From the NCBI RefSeq assembly GCF_013407935.1, contig NZ_JACBZU010000008.1, positions 27,795-91,794 on the forward strand: 64,000 nucleotides of DNA, given 5' to 3'. The stretch comes from Allomuricauda sp. ARW1Y1. GTDB lineage: Bacteria; Bacteroidota; Bacteroidia; Flavobacteriales; Flavobacteriaceae. Positions 32,970-40,888 of this stretch are shown in pieces. The notes under the pieces are model-generated. The model was not told the DNA's origin. It searched no databases and was given only the letters and a program-made list of their open reading frames with translations. The stretch's first letter is position 1. Every line of letters begins with the position of its first letter. The position numbers and the translations under genes were made by a program.

Positions 32970-33221
32970 ATGACTATCCTTTTGTTTGGTGCCACCAAAG
33001 ATATTATTGGTACACCTACCTTATCCGTTCCTACTGCCAGTTTGAGTGGAAAAAAAATACCGAATACTGTGGGGGAACTCAAAAAATTTCTGGAAAGCAC
33101 CTATCCCGAGCTTAAAAAAATATCCAAAGTGATGGTTGCCGTGAACCAAAATTATGCTTCGGACCACGACAGTATCAATTCGTATGACGAAATTGCGTTG
33201 ATTCCGCCACCAAATGTCTAA
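32970..33221 (+). CDS. MoaD/ThiS-like ubiquitin-fold protein without the C-terminal Gly-Gly
   Basis: 83 residues from the ATG at 32970 (an in-frame TTG three codons earlier is less likely). MTILLFGATKDIIG, VGELKKFLESTYPELKK, VMVAVNQNYASD and DEIALIPPP are the MoaD pattern of the small subunit of molybdopterin synthase. MoaD normally ends PP(V)xGG, and the terminal glycine carries the thiocarboxylate; here the protein ends PPPNV. The protein therefore should be unable to donate sulfur unless processed, or the C-terminus is mutated. It is followed after 9 bases by mobA. Confidence 0.75.
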   Translation: MTILLFGATKDIIGTPTLSVPTASLSGKKIPNTVGELKKFLESTYPELKKISKVMVAVNQNYASDHDSINSYDEIALIPPPNV

Positions 33222-33230
33222 AACCATTCA

Positions 33231-33866
33231 TTGTCCGTGAAAACAAAATCTGAATCATCCGCCAGTAATCCTCCCCAACTTTTTGGTTTGGTATTGGCGG
33301 GTGGTTCCAGTTTGCGGATGGGACATGACAAGGGGGTGTTGGCGTATCACGGTATGCCGCAACGGGATTATGTTTACCAGCTTCTGAACAAGGTTTGTGA
33401 AAACGTATTTTTGGGAATACAGGAGCAACAATTGGGGTCTATTCCAAAGGAATTTTCCTCTATTATGGATCAAAACAAATATAAAGGGCCGTTTAATGGG
33501 GTCATGAGTGCCCACGAAACATATCCAGAAGCCGCTTGGTTGGTGTTGGCCTGTGACCTTCCCTTTATGGATGCGGAGGCTTTGCAATTTCTTGTTCAGC
33601 AACGGGACCCAACAAAACATGCTACAGCCTTTATGGGAAAAAATGCTGTATATCCCGAACCTTTGGCCTGTATATGGGAACCTGAGGGATTGAGACAGGC
33701 TAAAGCCTACTTATCGGCAAGTGAGAAGCAGAGTCCATCACAATTTCTTTTGGAAGTTGGTGTTAAAACGGTTCTCCCATCCAATGAGCAGCTATTGTTC
33801 AATGCAAATTCCGTGGAAGATTACCAATGGGCAAAAGACCATTTGAAAGGGCGGGAGGGAAGCTAG
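33231..33866 (+). CDS. mobA: Molybdenum cofactor guanylyltransferase-like protein
   Basis: A 211-residue nucleotidyltransferase. LFGLVLAGGSSLRMGHDKGVL is the GTP-binding signature (LAGGxSxRMGxDK), YKGPFNGVMSAHE and LACDLPFMDAEAL complete the active site, and NANSVEDY is typical of the C-terminus. MobA attaches GMP to molybdopterin; a role with the MoaD-like neighbour is likely. The start is a TTG (33231) or the GTG two codons later; no ATG is in frame. No other Moco genes (moaA, moaC, moaE, moeA) are in the window. Confidence 0.8.
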   Translation: MSVKTKSESSASNPPQLFGLVLAGGSSLRMGHDKGVLAYHGMPQRDYVYQLLNKVCENVFLGIQEQQLGSIPKEFSSIMDQNKYKGPFNGVMSAHETYPEAAWLVLACDLPFMDAEALQFLVQQRDPTKHATAFMGKNAVYPEPLACIWEPEGLRQAKAYLSASEKQSPSQFLLEVGVKTVLPSNEQLLFNANSVEDYQWAKDHLKGREGS

Positions 33867-34009
33867 TTTTTGGGGCTTTGACGTTTTTGATGGTCCAAAT
33901 CCATCAACTCTAAATCCTGAAGAATACCACAGGAAACCTGTTTTTTCACTAGGGATCGTTCGTTTTTTCTTTTGACACGGAATTCGATTTCCTTATTTAA
34001 AAAGTTCAT
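33863..34009 (-). CDS. Possible 48-residue basic protein
   Basis: ATG at 34007-34009, reading MNFLNKEIEFRVKRKNERSL and ending with a KRQSPKN tail. It fills the space between mobA and the GntR gene almost exactly; its stop overlaps the mobA stop by four bases. Charged residues dominate, with no membrane segment. No family is recognised and there is no paralogue in the window, so coding status is uncertain. Confidence 0.35.
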   Translation of the reverse strand: MNFLNKEIEFRVKRKNERSLVKKQVSCGILQDLELMDLDHQKRQSPKN

Positions 34010-34066
34010 GGCAACAAATTTGATTTAAAACGGAACCCCAATGAATTTATTTTGATTTTCAGCAGC

Positions 34067-34693
34067 TTAGCGTATTTGCGCTTCGATATGCTCCAAAATG
34101 GACATCCAATGCATCCGAAGAATCAAAGCGGCCGTGGGTACGTTATCTTCTTGAATGGCTTCGACCACGGAGCGGGTCTGTACCGCCAATTTCTTGAAAA
34201 ACCCATCCTCTTGGATAAAATCATGCTCGTAAAAATGCAACCTGAGCTTCAAATCCGTCAAGATGTTCAATAACACTTTATTGGAGCACTCCTGCACCAA
34301 GTGGTTGTGAAAATGGAAGCGCACGCCCAGTCCTTCCGTCAAACTCCCCACATTTTCCATTTGTTCCTGTAAGTCCATCAACCGTTGTACATCAGCTGTC
34401 CCAAAAGGAGTGTTTTCTAGGGCCATCACTTCAAGTTGGGCGACAATTTCAATCAGATTCTTGACTTCGGACTTGGATAGGGGAGCTACCACAAAACCAC
34501 GATTGGGAATCGCTTTGAGTACCTGTGCTTGCTCCAATTGGCTCAACGCCTCCCGAATGGGCGTCACACTAACACCGGTATCCCGGGATAGTGCCGCCAA
34601 ATTGATGGTCTTTCCCACTTGCAGTCCGCCATTTTGAATTTGCTCCAGCAAATGGTCCTTGATGCGGTCCCGCAAAATGGATGGTCGTCCCAT
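34067..34693 (-). CDS. GntR family transcriptional regulator, FadR/FCD subfamily
   Basis: A 208-residue regulator. The winged helix is residues 5-70 (LRDRIKDHLLEQIQNGGL, AALSRDTGVSVTPIREALSQLEQAQVLKAIPNRGFVV), followed by the all-helical FCD effector domain in which the metal/ligand residues D/H are represented by FHFHNHLVQECSN and LRMHW. The effector is usually a sugar acid or carboxylate. No target gene is obvious; the divergent or co-directional neighbours are small lipoproteins. No palindromic operator is evident upstream. Confidence 0.88.
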   Translation of the reverse strand: MGRPSILRDRIKDHLLEQIQNGGLQVGKTINLAALSRDTGVSVTPIREALSQLEQAQVLKAIPNRGFVVAPLSKSEVKNLIEIVAQLEVMALENTPFGTADVQRLMDLQEQMENVGSLTEGLGVRFHFHNHLVQECSNKVLLNILTDLKLRLHFYEHDFIQEDGFFKKLAVQTRSVVEAIQEDNVPTAALILRMHWMSILEHIEAQIR

Positions 34694-34729
34694 AATGGTG
34701 TTTTGTTTCCTATTTGAAGTAAGAAAAGC

Positions 34730-35200
34730 CTATCGCTTTACATACACATAGCTCCGAACATCCGGCAAATCCTGTCCTTCATTCAAGGTCATTTGGTTGC
34801 CGTTCAATTGTAGGGTGCCCAACGTTGTGCTTCCTTGAAAAACGACCTGTGTACCATCACTGGCCCATGCCCCGGTAGCCTGAATGAAACCGTTGCAATC
34901 CACAAAATACTGCCCGTTGGTAATGGTGGTAATGGTAAAGTTGGATTGTTGGAATTGATAGGTATTATCGGCATTGAAAGTAATGGTGCCAGAAATACAG
35001 TCCTGTTCATCAATGAGGTTGGCAGAGGAAATGCCATCATCATCCAAATCCAGTTGGCTGCTGACATTTACTGCGGTCAAATCCCAAGTGCCAACGAGTG
35101 CATCGGCGGAAAAGCCGGAGCCATTGCCATCGTCGTCACTACAGGCTGTCAACAGCACCATACTCGCTAGGCCCAAAAGGAAATTCGTCGTCTTTTTCAT
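34730..35200 (-). CDS. Lipocalin-like domain lipoprotein
   Basis: 156 residues from the ATG at 35198-35200; the frame is open further upstream but the lipoprotein signal MKKTTNFLLGLASMVLLTAC starts here. After the Cys there is an acidic SDDDGNG linker and a lipocalin-like beta barrel beginning LVGTWDLTAVNV, with TITFNADNTYQF and NQMTLNEGQDL in the expected order. Two Cys (EQDCIS, FVDCNG) could form a disulfide. Typical small outer-membrane or periplasmic lipoprotein of Flavobacteriia; ligand unknown. It follows the GntR gene on the same strand upstream by 36 bases. Confidence 0.75.
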   Translation of the reverse strand: MKKTTNFLLGLASMVLLTACSDDDGNGSGFSADALVGTWDLTAVNVSSQLDLDDDGISSANLIDEQDCISGTITFNADNTYQFQQSNFTITTITNGQYFVDCNGFIQATGAWASDGTQVVFQGSTTLGTLQLNGNQMTLNEGQDLPDVRSYVYVKR

Positions 35201-35343
35201 GCGTTTTATGCTTTTATAGGTTGAAAATAACACAATTTGAAGAATAATGGTGGCCCGGGCGGGCAATTCATCGATTTGAAGCCCCTTTTTACACTAAACC
35301 CTAGGGTGCGACGTTTTGCTAACACATCTTATAACCCAATACC

Positions 35344-36135
35344 ATGAAGAAACTTACCTTAAAATTTGTATCGACCGCATTTATAGCGATAGCCATGATC
35401 GGATTTCAATCGTGTAGTGAGGATGGCATGCCCAACGAAGGGGAGGCCCTTACACAGGAAGAACTACAGACCATTTTGAGCACCGATGACATTGCAGGTG
35501 CCGCCGACACCGCCTTGGCCGAGCTTTTTGCCGGGGAGACCGCCGCAAAAGGAGCCACTGCCAAAGAAGGGGAGTGCTACAGCGCCGAATATTCCGATAC
35601 CGGATTTGTGGCAACCTTTAACAATTGTGTGCTCAATGGAACGGACAATGTAAACGGAACAGTGACCGTAACCTACGAAGTAGGGGAAGAGGCATCGTCC
35701 TTTACGGCCACCTACCAAGATTTTTATGTGGGTACCGTAAAGATCAACGGAACACGAACCTTCGAAATTACTGGGAACGGCGAACAGAGCAGTGTTTCCT
35801 TTACCGTGGTCAGTGACATGACCGTGGAAATGGAGGACGAGTCGGTGATTTCCGAAAACGGGACCAAAACCTTTACCATTGCCTTTGGCGATAGCTTGGA
35901 AACCACACAAATTTCCATTTCCGGCAACTGGACCGTTGCTGCGGATGGCAATACCTACGCGGTTGAAACCTTGGAAGATTTGCAAGGAAGTGCCGCCTGT
36001 GAGTATTTGACCTCAGGTAGCATGAGCGTTTCCAAAAACGGATTGTCCGTTATCGTGGATTTTGGTGATGGAGCCTGCGACGAGGTGGCCACTATCATCT
36101 ATCCGAACGGGGCAACAGAGGAGATTAGCCTGTAA
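35344..36135 (+). CDS. Beta-rich lipoprotein of unknown function
   Basis: A 263-residue lipoprotein (signal MKKLTLKFVSTAFIAIAMIGFQSC). The first part of the mature protein is acidic and helical, the remainder is Thr/Gly-rich and consists of alternating beta strands (NCVLNGTDNVNGTVTVTYEVG, TVKINGTRTFEITGNG, SENGTKTFTIAFGD, ISGNWTVAADGNTY), probably a repeat-built beta sandwich or solenoid. Four Cys outside the signal. I do not recognise the family. It is divergent from the lipocalin-like gene, with 143 bases between them. Confidence 0.65.
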   Translation: MKKLTLKFVSTAFIAIAMIGFQSCSEDGMPNEGEALTQEELQTILSTDDIAGAADTALAELFAGETAAKGATAKEGECYSAEYSDTGFVATFNNCVLNGTDNVNGTVTVTYEVGEEASSFTATYQDFYVGTVKINGTRTFEITGNGEQSSVSFTVVSDMTVEMEDESVISENGTKTFTIAFGDSLETTQISISGNWTVAADGNTYAVETLEDLQGSAACEYLTSGSMSVSKNGLSVIVDFGDGACDEVATIIYPNGATEEISL

Positions 36136-36143
36136 ATGAAATT

Positions 36144-36290
36144 TGTCAGTTCGAGTGATTTTTCGAAAGAAAAATTGTAGCGAGAACTCGTATTTCAAGC
36201 CAAAACCGATTAGCTGCGCTGACTCCTCGATTTCTCGATACCTGCCTACCGCAGGCAGGCCAAATTCTTTTGGAATTTCACTCGAATTGA
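36144..36290. repeat. REP-like intergenic repeat region
   Basis: Holds GTCAGTTCGAGTGATTTTTC with AAAAATTGTAGCGAGAACTC, a perfect short palindrome CCTGCCTACCGCAGGCAGG (36242-36260) and a second TTTCACTCGAATTGATGG unit. This is the same family of elements as at 23080 and 40668. No ORF. Confidence 0.5.
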
Positions 36291-36332
36291 TGGTTTTGCG
36301 ATAAGAAACTACCTAAGCACAGGGCATGAAAA

Positions 36333-36366
36333 AGAAAAGCACCGATTTGATGTCGGTGCTTTTTTG
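36333..36366. terminator. Rho-independent terminator before the aldehyde dehydrogenase gene
   Basis: AAAAGCACCGA, loop TTTGATG, TCGGTGCTTTTTTGG. It ends plus-strand transcripts of the lipoprotein gene at 35344-36135, 47 bases before the next ATG. Confidence 0.75.
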
Positions 36367-36412
36367 GTTACATGCTACGGAGTTTACTTATATTTAGGGA
36401 AACAAAACTTTT

Positions 36413-37783
36413 ATGGTCAAACAGCTGGTACAGGCGCAACAGGAATTTTTTGATACCCAAAAAACCAAGGATATCGCTTTTCGGAAACACTATCTGAAAA
36501 AACTGCACCAAGAAATTTTGGAGCAGGAGGATGCCATTTGCGACGCGCTGTATGCCGATTTTAAAAAACCAGTTTTTGAAAGTCTGGCCACGGAGACCCA
36601 ATTAGCACTGGCCGAGCTCAAACATGCCATAAAAAATGTGGCCTCGTGGAGCGAGCCGGAACGGGTAGGAGGGTCATGGGTTAATTTCCCTTCCAAAGAG
36701 TGGATACAGCCCGAACCCTTCGGGAAGGTGCTCATCATTTCACCATGGAACTATCCGTTTTTGCTGGCCATTTCGCCGTTGATTGGTGCTTTGGCAGCGG
36801 GCAACACCGCCTTGTTGAAACCCTCCGAGTTCAGTGTGCATACCTCTCGAATAATTTCACAAATCATCCGTAAAGTATTCCCACCCGAGTATGTGACGGT
36901 GGTTGAGGGCGGAGTAGAGGTTTCCACCCAATTATTGGCCGAGAAATGGGAGTATATCTTCTTCACGGGGAGTACCCATGTGGGTAGAATCGTGTATAAA
37001 AGCGCTGCAGAACATCTTACCCCTGTAACTTTGGAGCTTAGCGGAAAAAATCCCTGTATTGTGGATGCCACGGCCAACATATCGTTGGCGGCCAAACGTA
37101 TTGCCTGGGGGAAGTTCATCAATGCGGGGCAAACCTGTATTGCGCCGGACTATGTTTTGGTACATGCCTCGGTAAAACAGGCCTTGGTGGATGCCTTACA
37201 GCAACGGATTACCGAATTTTATGGTGAGGAACTGGAAAAATCACCGGATTTTGCCCGAATTGCTACTGAAAAACATTACAACGAGCTGAAATCCATGCTC
37301 GAAGGGCAGACCTGTCTGTTTGGGGGCAGCTATACGGACGAGGACCGATTTATAGCACCGACCTTGGTGGACGAGCCGGCGCTGGACAGTACCATTATGG
37401 AAGGGGAGATTTTTGGCCCCATTTTGCCGTTGATTTCGTATACCGAAGAGGAGGAATTGGACACCTATATTTCCAAATACCCGAATCCATTGGCGTTTTA
37501 TGTGTTTTCCAGCGATAAAAAGTTCCAAAAACGTTTGATGCAACATTATTCCTTTGGCGGCGGTACCATAAACGATACCGTGGTACATATCAGCAATAAG
37601 GAATTGCCATTTGGTGGCGTGGGCCAATCCGGGATTGGCGGTTACCACGGCAGGCATACGTTCGATTTGTTTTCCCATAAAAAATCCATGGTAAAACGGG
37701 CGACTTGGTTGGATGTGCCGTTGCGCTACGCGCCGTATTCGATTTCCTTAAAGCTCGCCAAGAAAATAAAACATATGTTTTGA
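36413..37783 (+). CDS. Aldehyde dehydrogenase (class 3 type)
   Basis: A 456-residue NAD(P)-dependent aldehyde dehydrogenase of the short, fatty-aldehyde (class 3) group. SPWNYPF (residues 110-116), GNTALLKPSE, FFTGSTHVGR (nucleotide loop), Glu208 in TLELSGK and the catalytic Cys242 in NAGQTCIAPDYVLV can be seen, followed by EIFGPILP. The C-terminal segment KRATWLDVPLRYAPYS with SLKLAKKIKHMF gives a hydrophobic/basic tail that may contact the membrane, as in related fatty-aldehyde enzymes. It is monocistronic, between two terminator or hairpin signals. Confidence 0.9.
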   Translation: MVKQLVQAQQEFFDTQKTKDIAFRKHYLKKLHQEILEQEDAICDALYADFKKPVFESLATETQLALAELKHAIKNVASWSEPERVGGSWVNFPSKEWIQPEPFGKVLIISPWNYPFLLAISPLIGALAAGNTALLKPSEFSVHTSRIISQIIRKVFPPEYVTVVEGGVEVSTQLLAEKWEYIFFTGSTHVGRIVYKSAAEHLTPVTLELSGKNPCIVDATANISLAAKRIAWGKFINAGQTCIAPDYVLVHASVKQALVDALQQRITEFYGEELEKSPDFARIATEKHYNELKSMLEGQTCLFGGSYTDEDRFIAPTLVDEPALDSTIMEGEIFGPILPLISYTEEEELDTYISKYPNPLAFYVFSSDKKFQKRLMQHYSFGGGTINDTVVHISNKELPFGGVGQSGIGGYHGRHTFDLFSHKKSMVKRATWLDVPLRYAPYSISLKLAKKIKHMF

Positions 37784-38001
37784 CAAGGACCTTGTCCTAA
37801 TTGCTCAAAAAAGTAAATGATACGGAAAGATGGGGGGCGGGGTTTTTTTTGATGTTCTGGAGGGTTTGAAATATTCTATTTTACATAATGTAAATTATGA
37901 TACAAGTATAGGAATCTAAACTTTCAAGTCTTCACATACCAAAATTCAATCCTTAACTTTGCAGAAGGTTTGTGAAAAGACTCTAACCACGCAGAAAATC
38001 C

Positions 38002-38364
38002 ATGATTACATTGTCCTACATCACTATATTTTCAGGAATTTCATTTTTGCTTTTTGGATGTGGTTGTTTTTTGTCCAAAAAAATGAAAACGGAATTTGAA
38101 CGATATGGTTTGCCATCTTTCAGAAAAATTGTTGGGGCGCTTCAACTTATGGGCGGTACAGGACTTTTGATTGGCATGATGTACTCCACAACCCTACAGT
38201 TTTACGCGGCTTTTGGCTTGTCGATTTTAATGTTTTTGGGTTTTCTGGTACGGCTTAAAATCAAAGACACCTTCTTCCTTGTTGCACCTTCTCTTTTTTA
38301 TGCCTTGCTCAATGCGTATATCTGCTATCAAATGCTTTATGGTTCTAGCCTGCTTGTTCTATAA
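38002..38364 (+). CDS. DoxX-like membrane protein
   Basis: A 120-residue protein with four hydrophobic helices and the GALQLMGGTGLLIGMM helix typical of the DoxX-like group, preceded by ERYGLPSFRKIVGA. Family members are thought to take part in redox or thiol stress or in quinone-linked oxidation, but the biochemical role is uncertain. A TTAACTTTGC stretch before the gene (about 37949) is a possible -7 element. Its last 6 bases overlap a convergent DoxX-like paralogue. Confidence 0.7.
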   Translation: MITLSYITIFSGISFLLFGCGCFLSKKMKTEFERYGLPSFRKIVGALQLMGGTGLLIGMMYSTTLQFYAAFGLSILMFLGFLVRLKIKDTFFLVAPSLFYALLNAYICYQMLYGSSLLVL

Positions 38365-38727
38365 AATTGGAAAGGCAATGTAAAGGCACATCAGTAAAAA
38401 TAAGAATGCTGGGAAGGATTTTTTCAATGGGTCGTTAACCTTAAAATGCATGGCTACAGAGCCCGATAGTAAAATGGCCAATCCGATTGCAGCAGGTTGA
38501 CGCAGTACCGGATACCAAATAGCCGCTATAAGCCCCAAGGCCAAAATGACTTTAAGTGAACCGACCATATAACACATCCAAACGGGAAGTCCGTAAACCT
38601 TGAATTCTTCCACAATCGTAGTGGCGTTTCCTCCCCTCCATTGTGTCGCTTTCTTGTTCTGTACCAACCAAACATTAAGTATGCTTATGGCTACTATTAA
38701 TTGTAATGCAATGATAAAATTGTTCAT
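38359..38727 (-). CDS. DoxX-like membrane protein, convergent paralogue
   Basis: A 122-residue protein with four membrane helices. YGLPVWMCYMVGSLKVILALGLIAAI corresponds to the YGLPSFRKIVGALQLMGGTGLL region of the convergent gene at 38002-38364; both have a YGLP turn before the second helix, so they are distant paralogues of the same family. It ends in a hydrophobic helix (AFLFLLMCLYIAFPIL). The two stops overlap by 6 bases. Downstream of the CIA30 gene on the same strand, 37 bases away, so it may be transcribed with it. Confidence 0.7.
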   Translation of the reverse strand: MNNFIIALQLIVAISILNVWLVQNKKATQWRGGNATTIVEEFKVYGLPVWMCYMVGSLKVILALGLIAAIWYPVLRQPAAIGLAILLSGSVAMHFKVNDPLKKSFPAFLFLLMCLYIAFPIL

Positions 38728-38763
38728 ACGCTGAATTTTAAATTAATACGTCCGTTTTAAGTC

Positions 38764-39300
38764 CTACTCCAGATAAATTTTTTCAATTTCCAATGAAAAT
38801 GTCTCGTCACGTTTGTTTCCAATCAAAAAAGTTATTTCTGCCATGGTTTTTCCAGAGAAATTGGGTTCGTTCAGCCTACTGCCCCTAAAAGTTGGGATAA
38901 AATCATCAAAAGATAATTTTATAGTTTCCCAATTTCCAGTGGTTTTAAAGCTATTGGTATATGAATAGCGTTGATATTGACTACTTTTTACCCGAAACTG
39001 ATACTGTTTTCCGTCACCTTTAAGTTTGATGACTACACTAGAAAACGCAGAAACATCCTTATTGCTCAATCGATAGTGTGCCGAAGAGAAACCTCCGTTG
39101 TTTTTAGTGGTTACAAATCCGTAAAAAACTCCATTGCCATCACTATTTATTTTAATGTTTCCCTGTGACAAACCGCCCATTACGCCGTCATCAACAATAT
39201 ACCATGGACCTTCCGTACCCGCTTTCGTGAAATCATAAATAACGGCTGAAGGATTTTGGGATATCATGGTGAATAGCAATAAAACAACTACATTTTTCAT
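38764..39300 (-). CDS. CIA30 family protein, exported
   Basis: A 178-residue protein with a signal peptide and one CIA30 (NADH:ubiquinone oxidoreductase intermediate-associated protein 30) domain, a galactose-binding-like jelly roll. Landmarks are WYIVDDGVMGGLSQG, GFVTTKNNGGFSSAHYRL, SAFSSVVIKLKGDGKQYQFRV and WETIKLSFDDFIPTFRG. In bacteria these proteins are not tied to complex I; several are encoded near flavin or stress functions. It precedes the DoxX-like gene on the same strand. Confidence 0.82.
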   Translation of the reverse strand: MKNVVVLLLFTMISQNPSAVIYDFTKAGTEGPWYIVDDGVMGGLSQGNIKINSDGNGVFYGFVTTKNNGGFSSAHYRLSNKDVSAFSSVVIKLKGDGKQYQFRVKSSQYQRYSYTNSFKTTGNWETIKLSFDDFIPTFRGSRLNEPNFSGKTMAEITFLIGNKRDETFSLEIEKIYLE

Positions 39301-39454
39301 TTTGTTTAATCAATTTAATAAATAATTAAACAACAATAGTGTTGATGTAGAAGAAAAGTGAAGATTCAACGTGAATTTAAGTTTCTTTGGGTATATATTT
39401 AAAAATTCATGTTGTTGAATATAAACAAGTTATGAGTATTTAGATTAGCATCAT

Positions 39455-40126
39455 TTAGGACAACTCCTCTGCGACCATTTGTTCTTTCGCAATCCCGAGG
39501 GCTTCCAAATCCTTCTGTACCGATTCCATCATAGGTGGTGGTCCGCAGAGATAAAATTTGTCATCCTTGTCCGTAATATTTTCTTTGAGGAACTGGGTAT
39601 CTATCAAACCGTGTGCATGCTTACTGCTCTGTTCTTCCGAAAGAATATTGATAAAGTCCTTGCCCAACCATTTTTCAAACTGGGATTGCATAATTATATC
39701 CTTTTCGCGCTTGTTAGCAAACAACAACCGATTGCCTTCGAGCTTGCCCTGCTCGGCCAAATGCCTAAATATGGCAATAAAGGGGGTCACTCCTGCTCCA
39801 CCGGCCAAAAATACGCCGGGACCTTGGTAAGATATGGCGCCCCAAACGTCTTCCAATAATAAATGGTCGCCCTGCTCCAAGGTTTGCAGTGTATCGGTCA
39901 CCCCATTATGGTCGGGATATACCTTTATGGTAAACTGTAAAAAGCCATCGTCGGGAAGTCCGGTAAAGGTAAACGGGCGTTTTTCGTCCCGCCAACCTTC
40001 CTTATCGAGGGCAACTTCGGTGGCCTGGCCGGGTTCAAAATGATAATCGGCCGGTCGCTCTGTTTGTATTTGAAGCACGTCGTGCGTGATAAAACCTATT
40101 TCTTGAATCTTTACTTGATGTGGCAT
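39455..40126 (-). CDS. FAD/NAD(P)-binding flavodoxin or ferredoxin reductase-like protein
   Basis: A 223-residue FNR-fold oxidoreductase without an iron-sulfur domain. The FAD-binding barrel has KRPFTFTGLP (RxYS/T-like motif) and the GVTDTLQ segment; the NAD(P) domain has LAGGAGVTPFIAIFRHLA and ends with YLCGPPPMMESV. It probably reduces a flavodoxin, a quinone or an electrophile. It is on the same strand as OsmC, an Old Yellow Enzyme and a Crp-type regulator, each separated by short or repeat-filled spacers. Confidence 0.82.
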   Translation of the reverse strand: MPHQVKIQEIGFITHDVLQIQTERPADYHFEPGQATEVALDKEGWRDEKRPFTFTGLPDDGFLQFTIKVYPDHNGVTDTLQTLEQGDHLLLEDVWGAISYQGPGVFLAGGAGVTPFIAIFRHLAEQGKLEGNRLLFANKREKDIIMQSQFEKWLGKDFINILSEEQSSKHAHGLIDTQFLKENITDKDDKFYLCGPPPMMESVQKDLEALGIAKEQMVAEELS

Positions 40127-40195
40127 GTATTTTTTTTAGAGGTTTATAATTTGATTTATTTCTGCGGTAGCTTTTAGCTATTGGATTTCGCCGAC

Positions 40196-40618
40196 CTATT
40201 TTTTCAAGGTGACCTTGAGTTCAATTTTTGTATCCAATAGTTTTGAAATGGGGCATACTTCTTTGGCCTTGTGCGCTATTTGCTGAAATTGCTCGGCATC
40301 GATATTGGGGATATCCCCTTTTAAATCCAAGGCCACTTGGGTAACGGCTCCATCCTCAAACGTTACGGTGGCAGCGGTATCCAAACTATCGGGTGTAAAT
40401 CCTTCCTCGCCCAGTAAAAAACTCAACTGCATGGCAAAGCAACCGGCATGGGCCGCTCCTACCAATTCTTCGGGGTTGGTACCTTTTTCGCCGTCCTCAA
40501 AACGGGTATGAAACGAGTAAGGTGTACCGTCCAATACGCCGCTGGCGGTGCTCAGGGTTCCTTTTCCTTCTTTGCCCGAGCCTTTCCACTGGGCTTCTGC
40601 TTTTCTTGTAAATTTCAT
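40196..40618 (-). CDS. OsmC family peroxiredoxin-like protein
   Basis: A 140-residue OsmC/Ohr-fold hydroperoxidase. The N-terminal part FTRKAEAQWKGSGKEGKGTLST is typical of OsmC. The two redox cysteines are in HAGCFAMQLSFLL (peroxidatic) and KEVCPISKLL (resolving), with the conserved Glu in NPEELVGAAHAG. It detoxifies organic hydroperoxides in the cytoplasm. It lies 69 bases before the flavin reductase gene on the same strand and follows a REP-like spacer. Confidence 0.88.
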   Translation of the reverse strand: MKFTRKAEAQWKGSGKEGKGTLSTASGVLDGTPYSFHTRFEDGEKGTNPEELVGAAHAGCFAMQLSFLLGEEGFTPDSLDTAATVTFEDGAVTQVALDLKGDIPNIDAEQFQQIAHKAKEVCPISKLLDTKIELKVTLKK

Positions 40619-40667
40619 GTGTGCTGTTTTTTGTGTTTGTAATTCGTTGTGTGTGGTGACTAAAACT

Positions 40668-40868
40668 TGTCAGCTCGAGGAATTTTCCGAATGAAACTTA
40701 TGTCTGTCTACCTTCGGACAGGTCGAAAACTTTAATTTCAAGTCTAAAATTGGTTCTCGACTGCGCTCGAACTGACAGTTTTTGGTTGCTCCCCTGAAAT
40801 ACTGAGAGGCAAGTAAAATTTTCTTCGGTTTCGACTTCGCTCAACCATCGAAAATCGAACTGACAGTT
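40668..40868. repeat. REP-like intergenic repeat region
   Basis: Contains TTGTCAGCTCGAGGAATTTT, a CTGTCTACC/GGACAG hairpin (40703-40721), GGTTCTCGACTGCGCTCGAA with CTGACAG (40752-40778) and GGTTTCGACTTCGCTCAACC followed by AATCGAACTGACAG (40827-40866). The core matches 23080-23106. No ORF lies in this 270-base spacer. Confidence 0.6.
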
Positions 40869-40888
40869 TTAGTCTCTGGAATTTTTAA

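Noticed and set aside
36240..36262. GC-rich palindrome CCTGCCTACCGCAGGCAGG considered as a CRISPR repeat or attachment site
   Set aside because: A single copy with no spacers or integrase; it is part of the REP-like region.
37784..37800. ACAAGGACCTTGT hairpin after the aldehyde dehydrogenase considered as terminator
   Set aside because: The stem is short and no T run follows directly.
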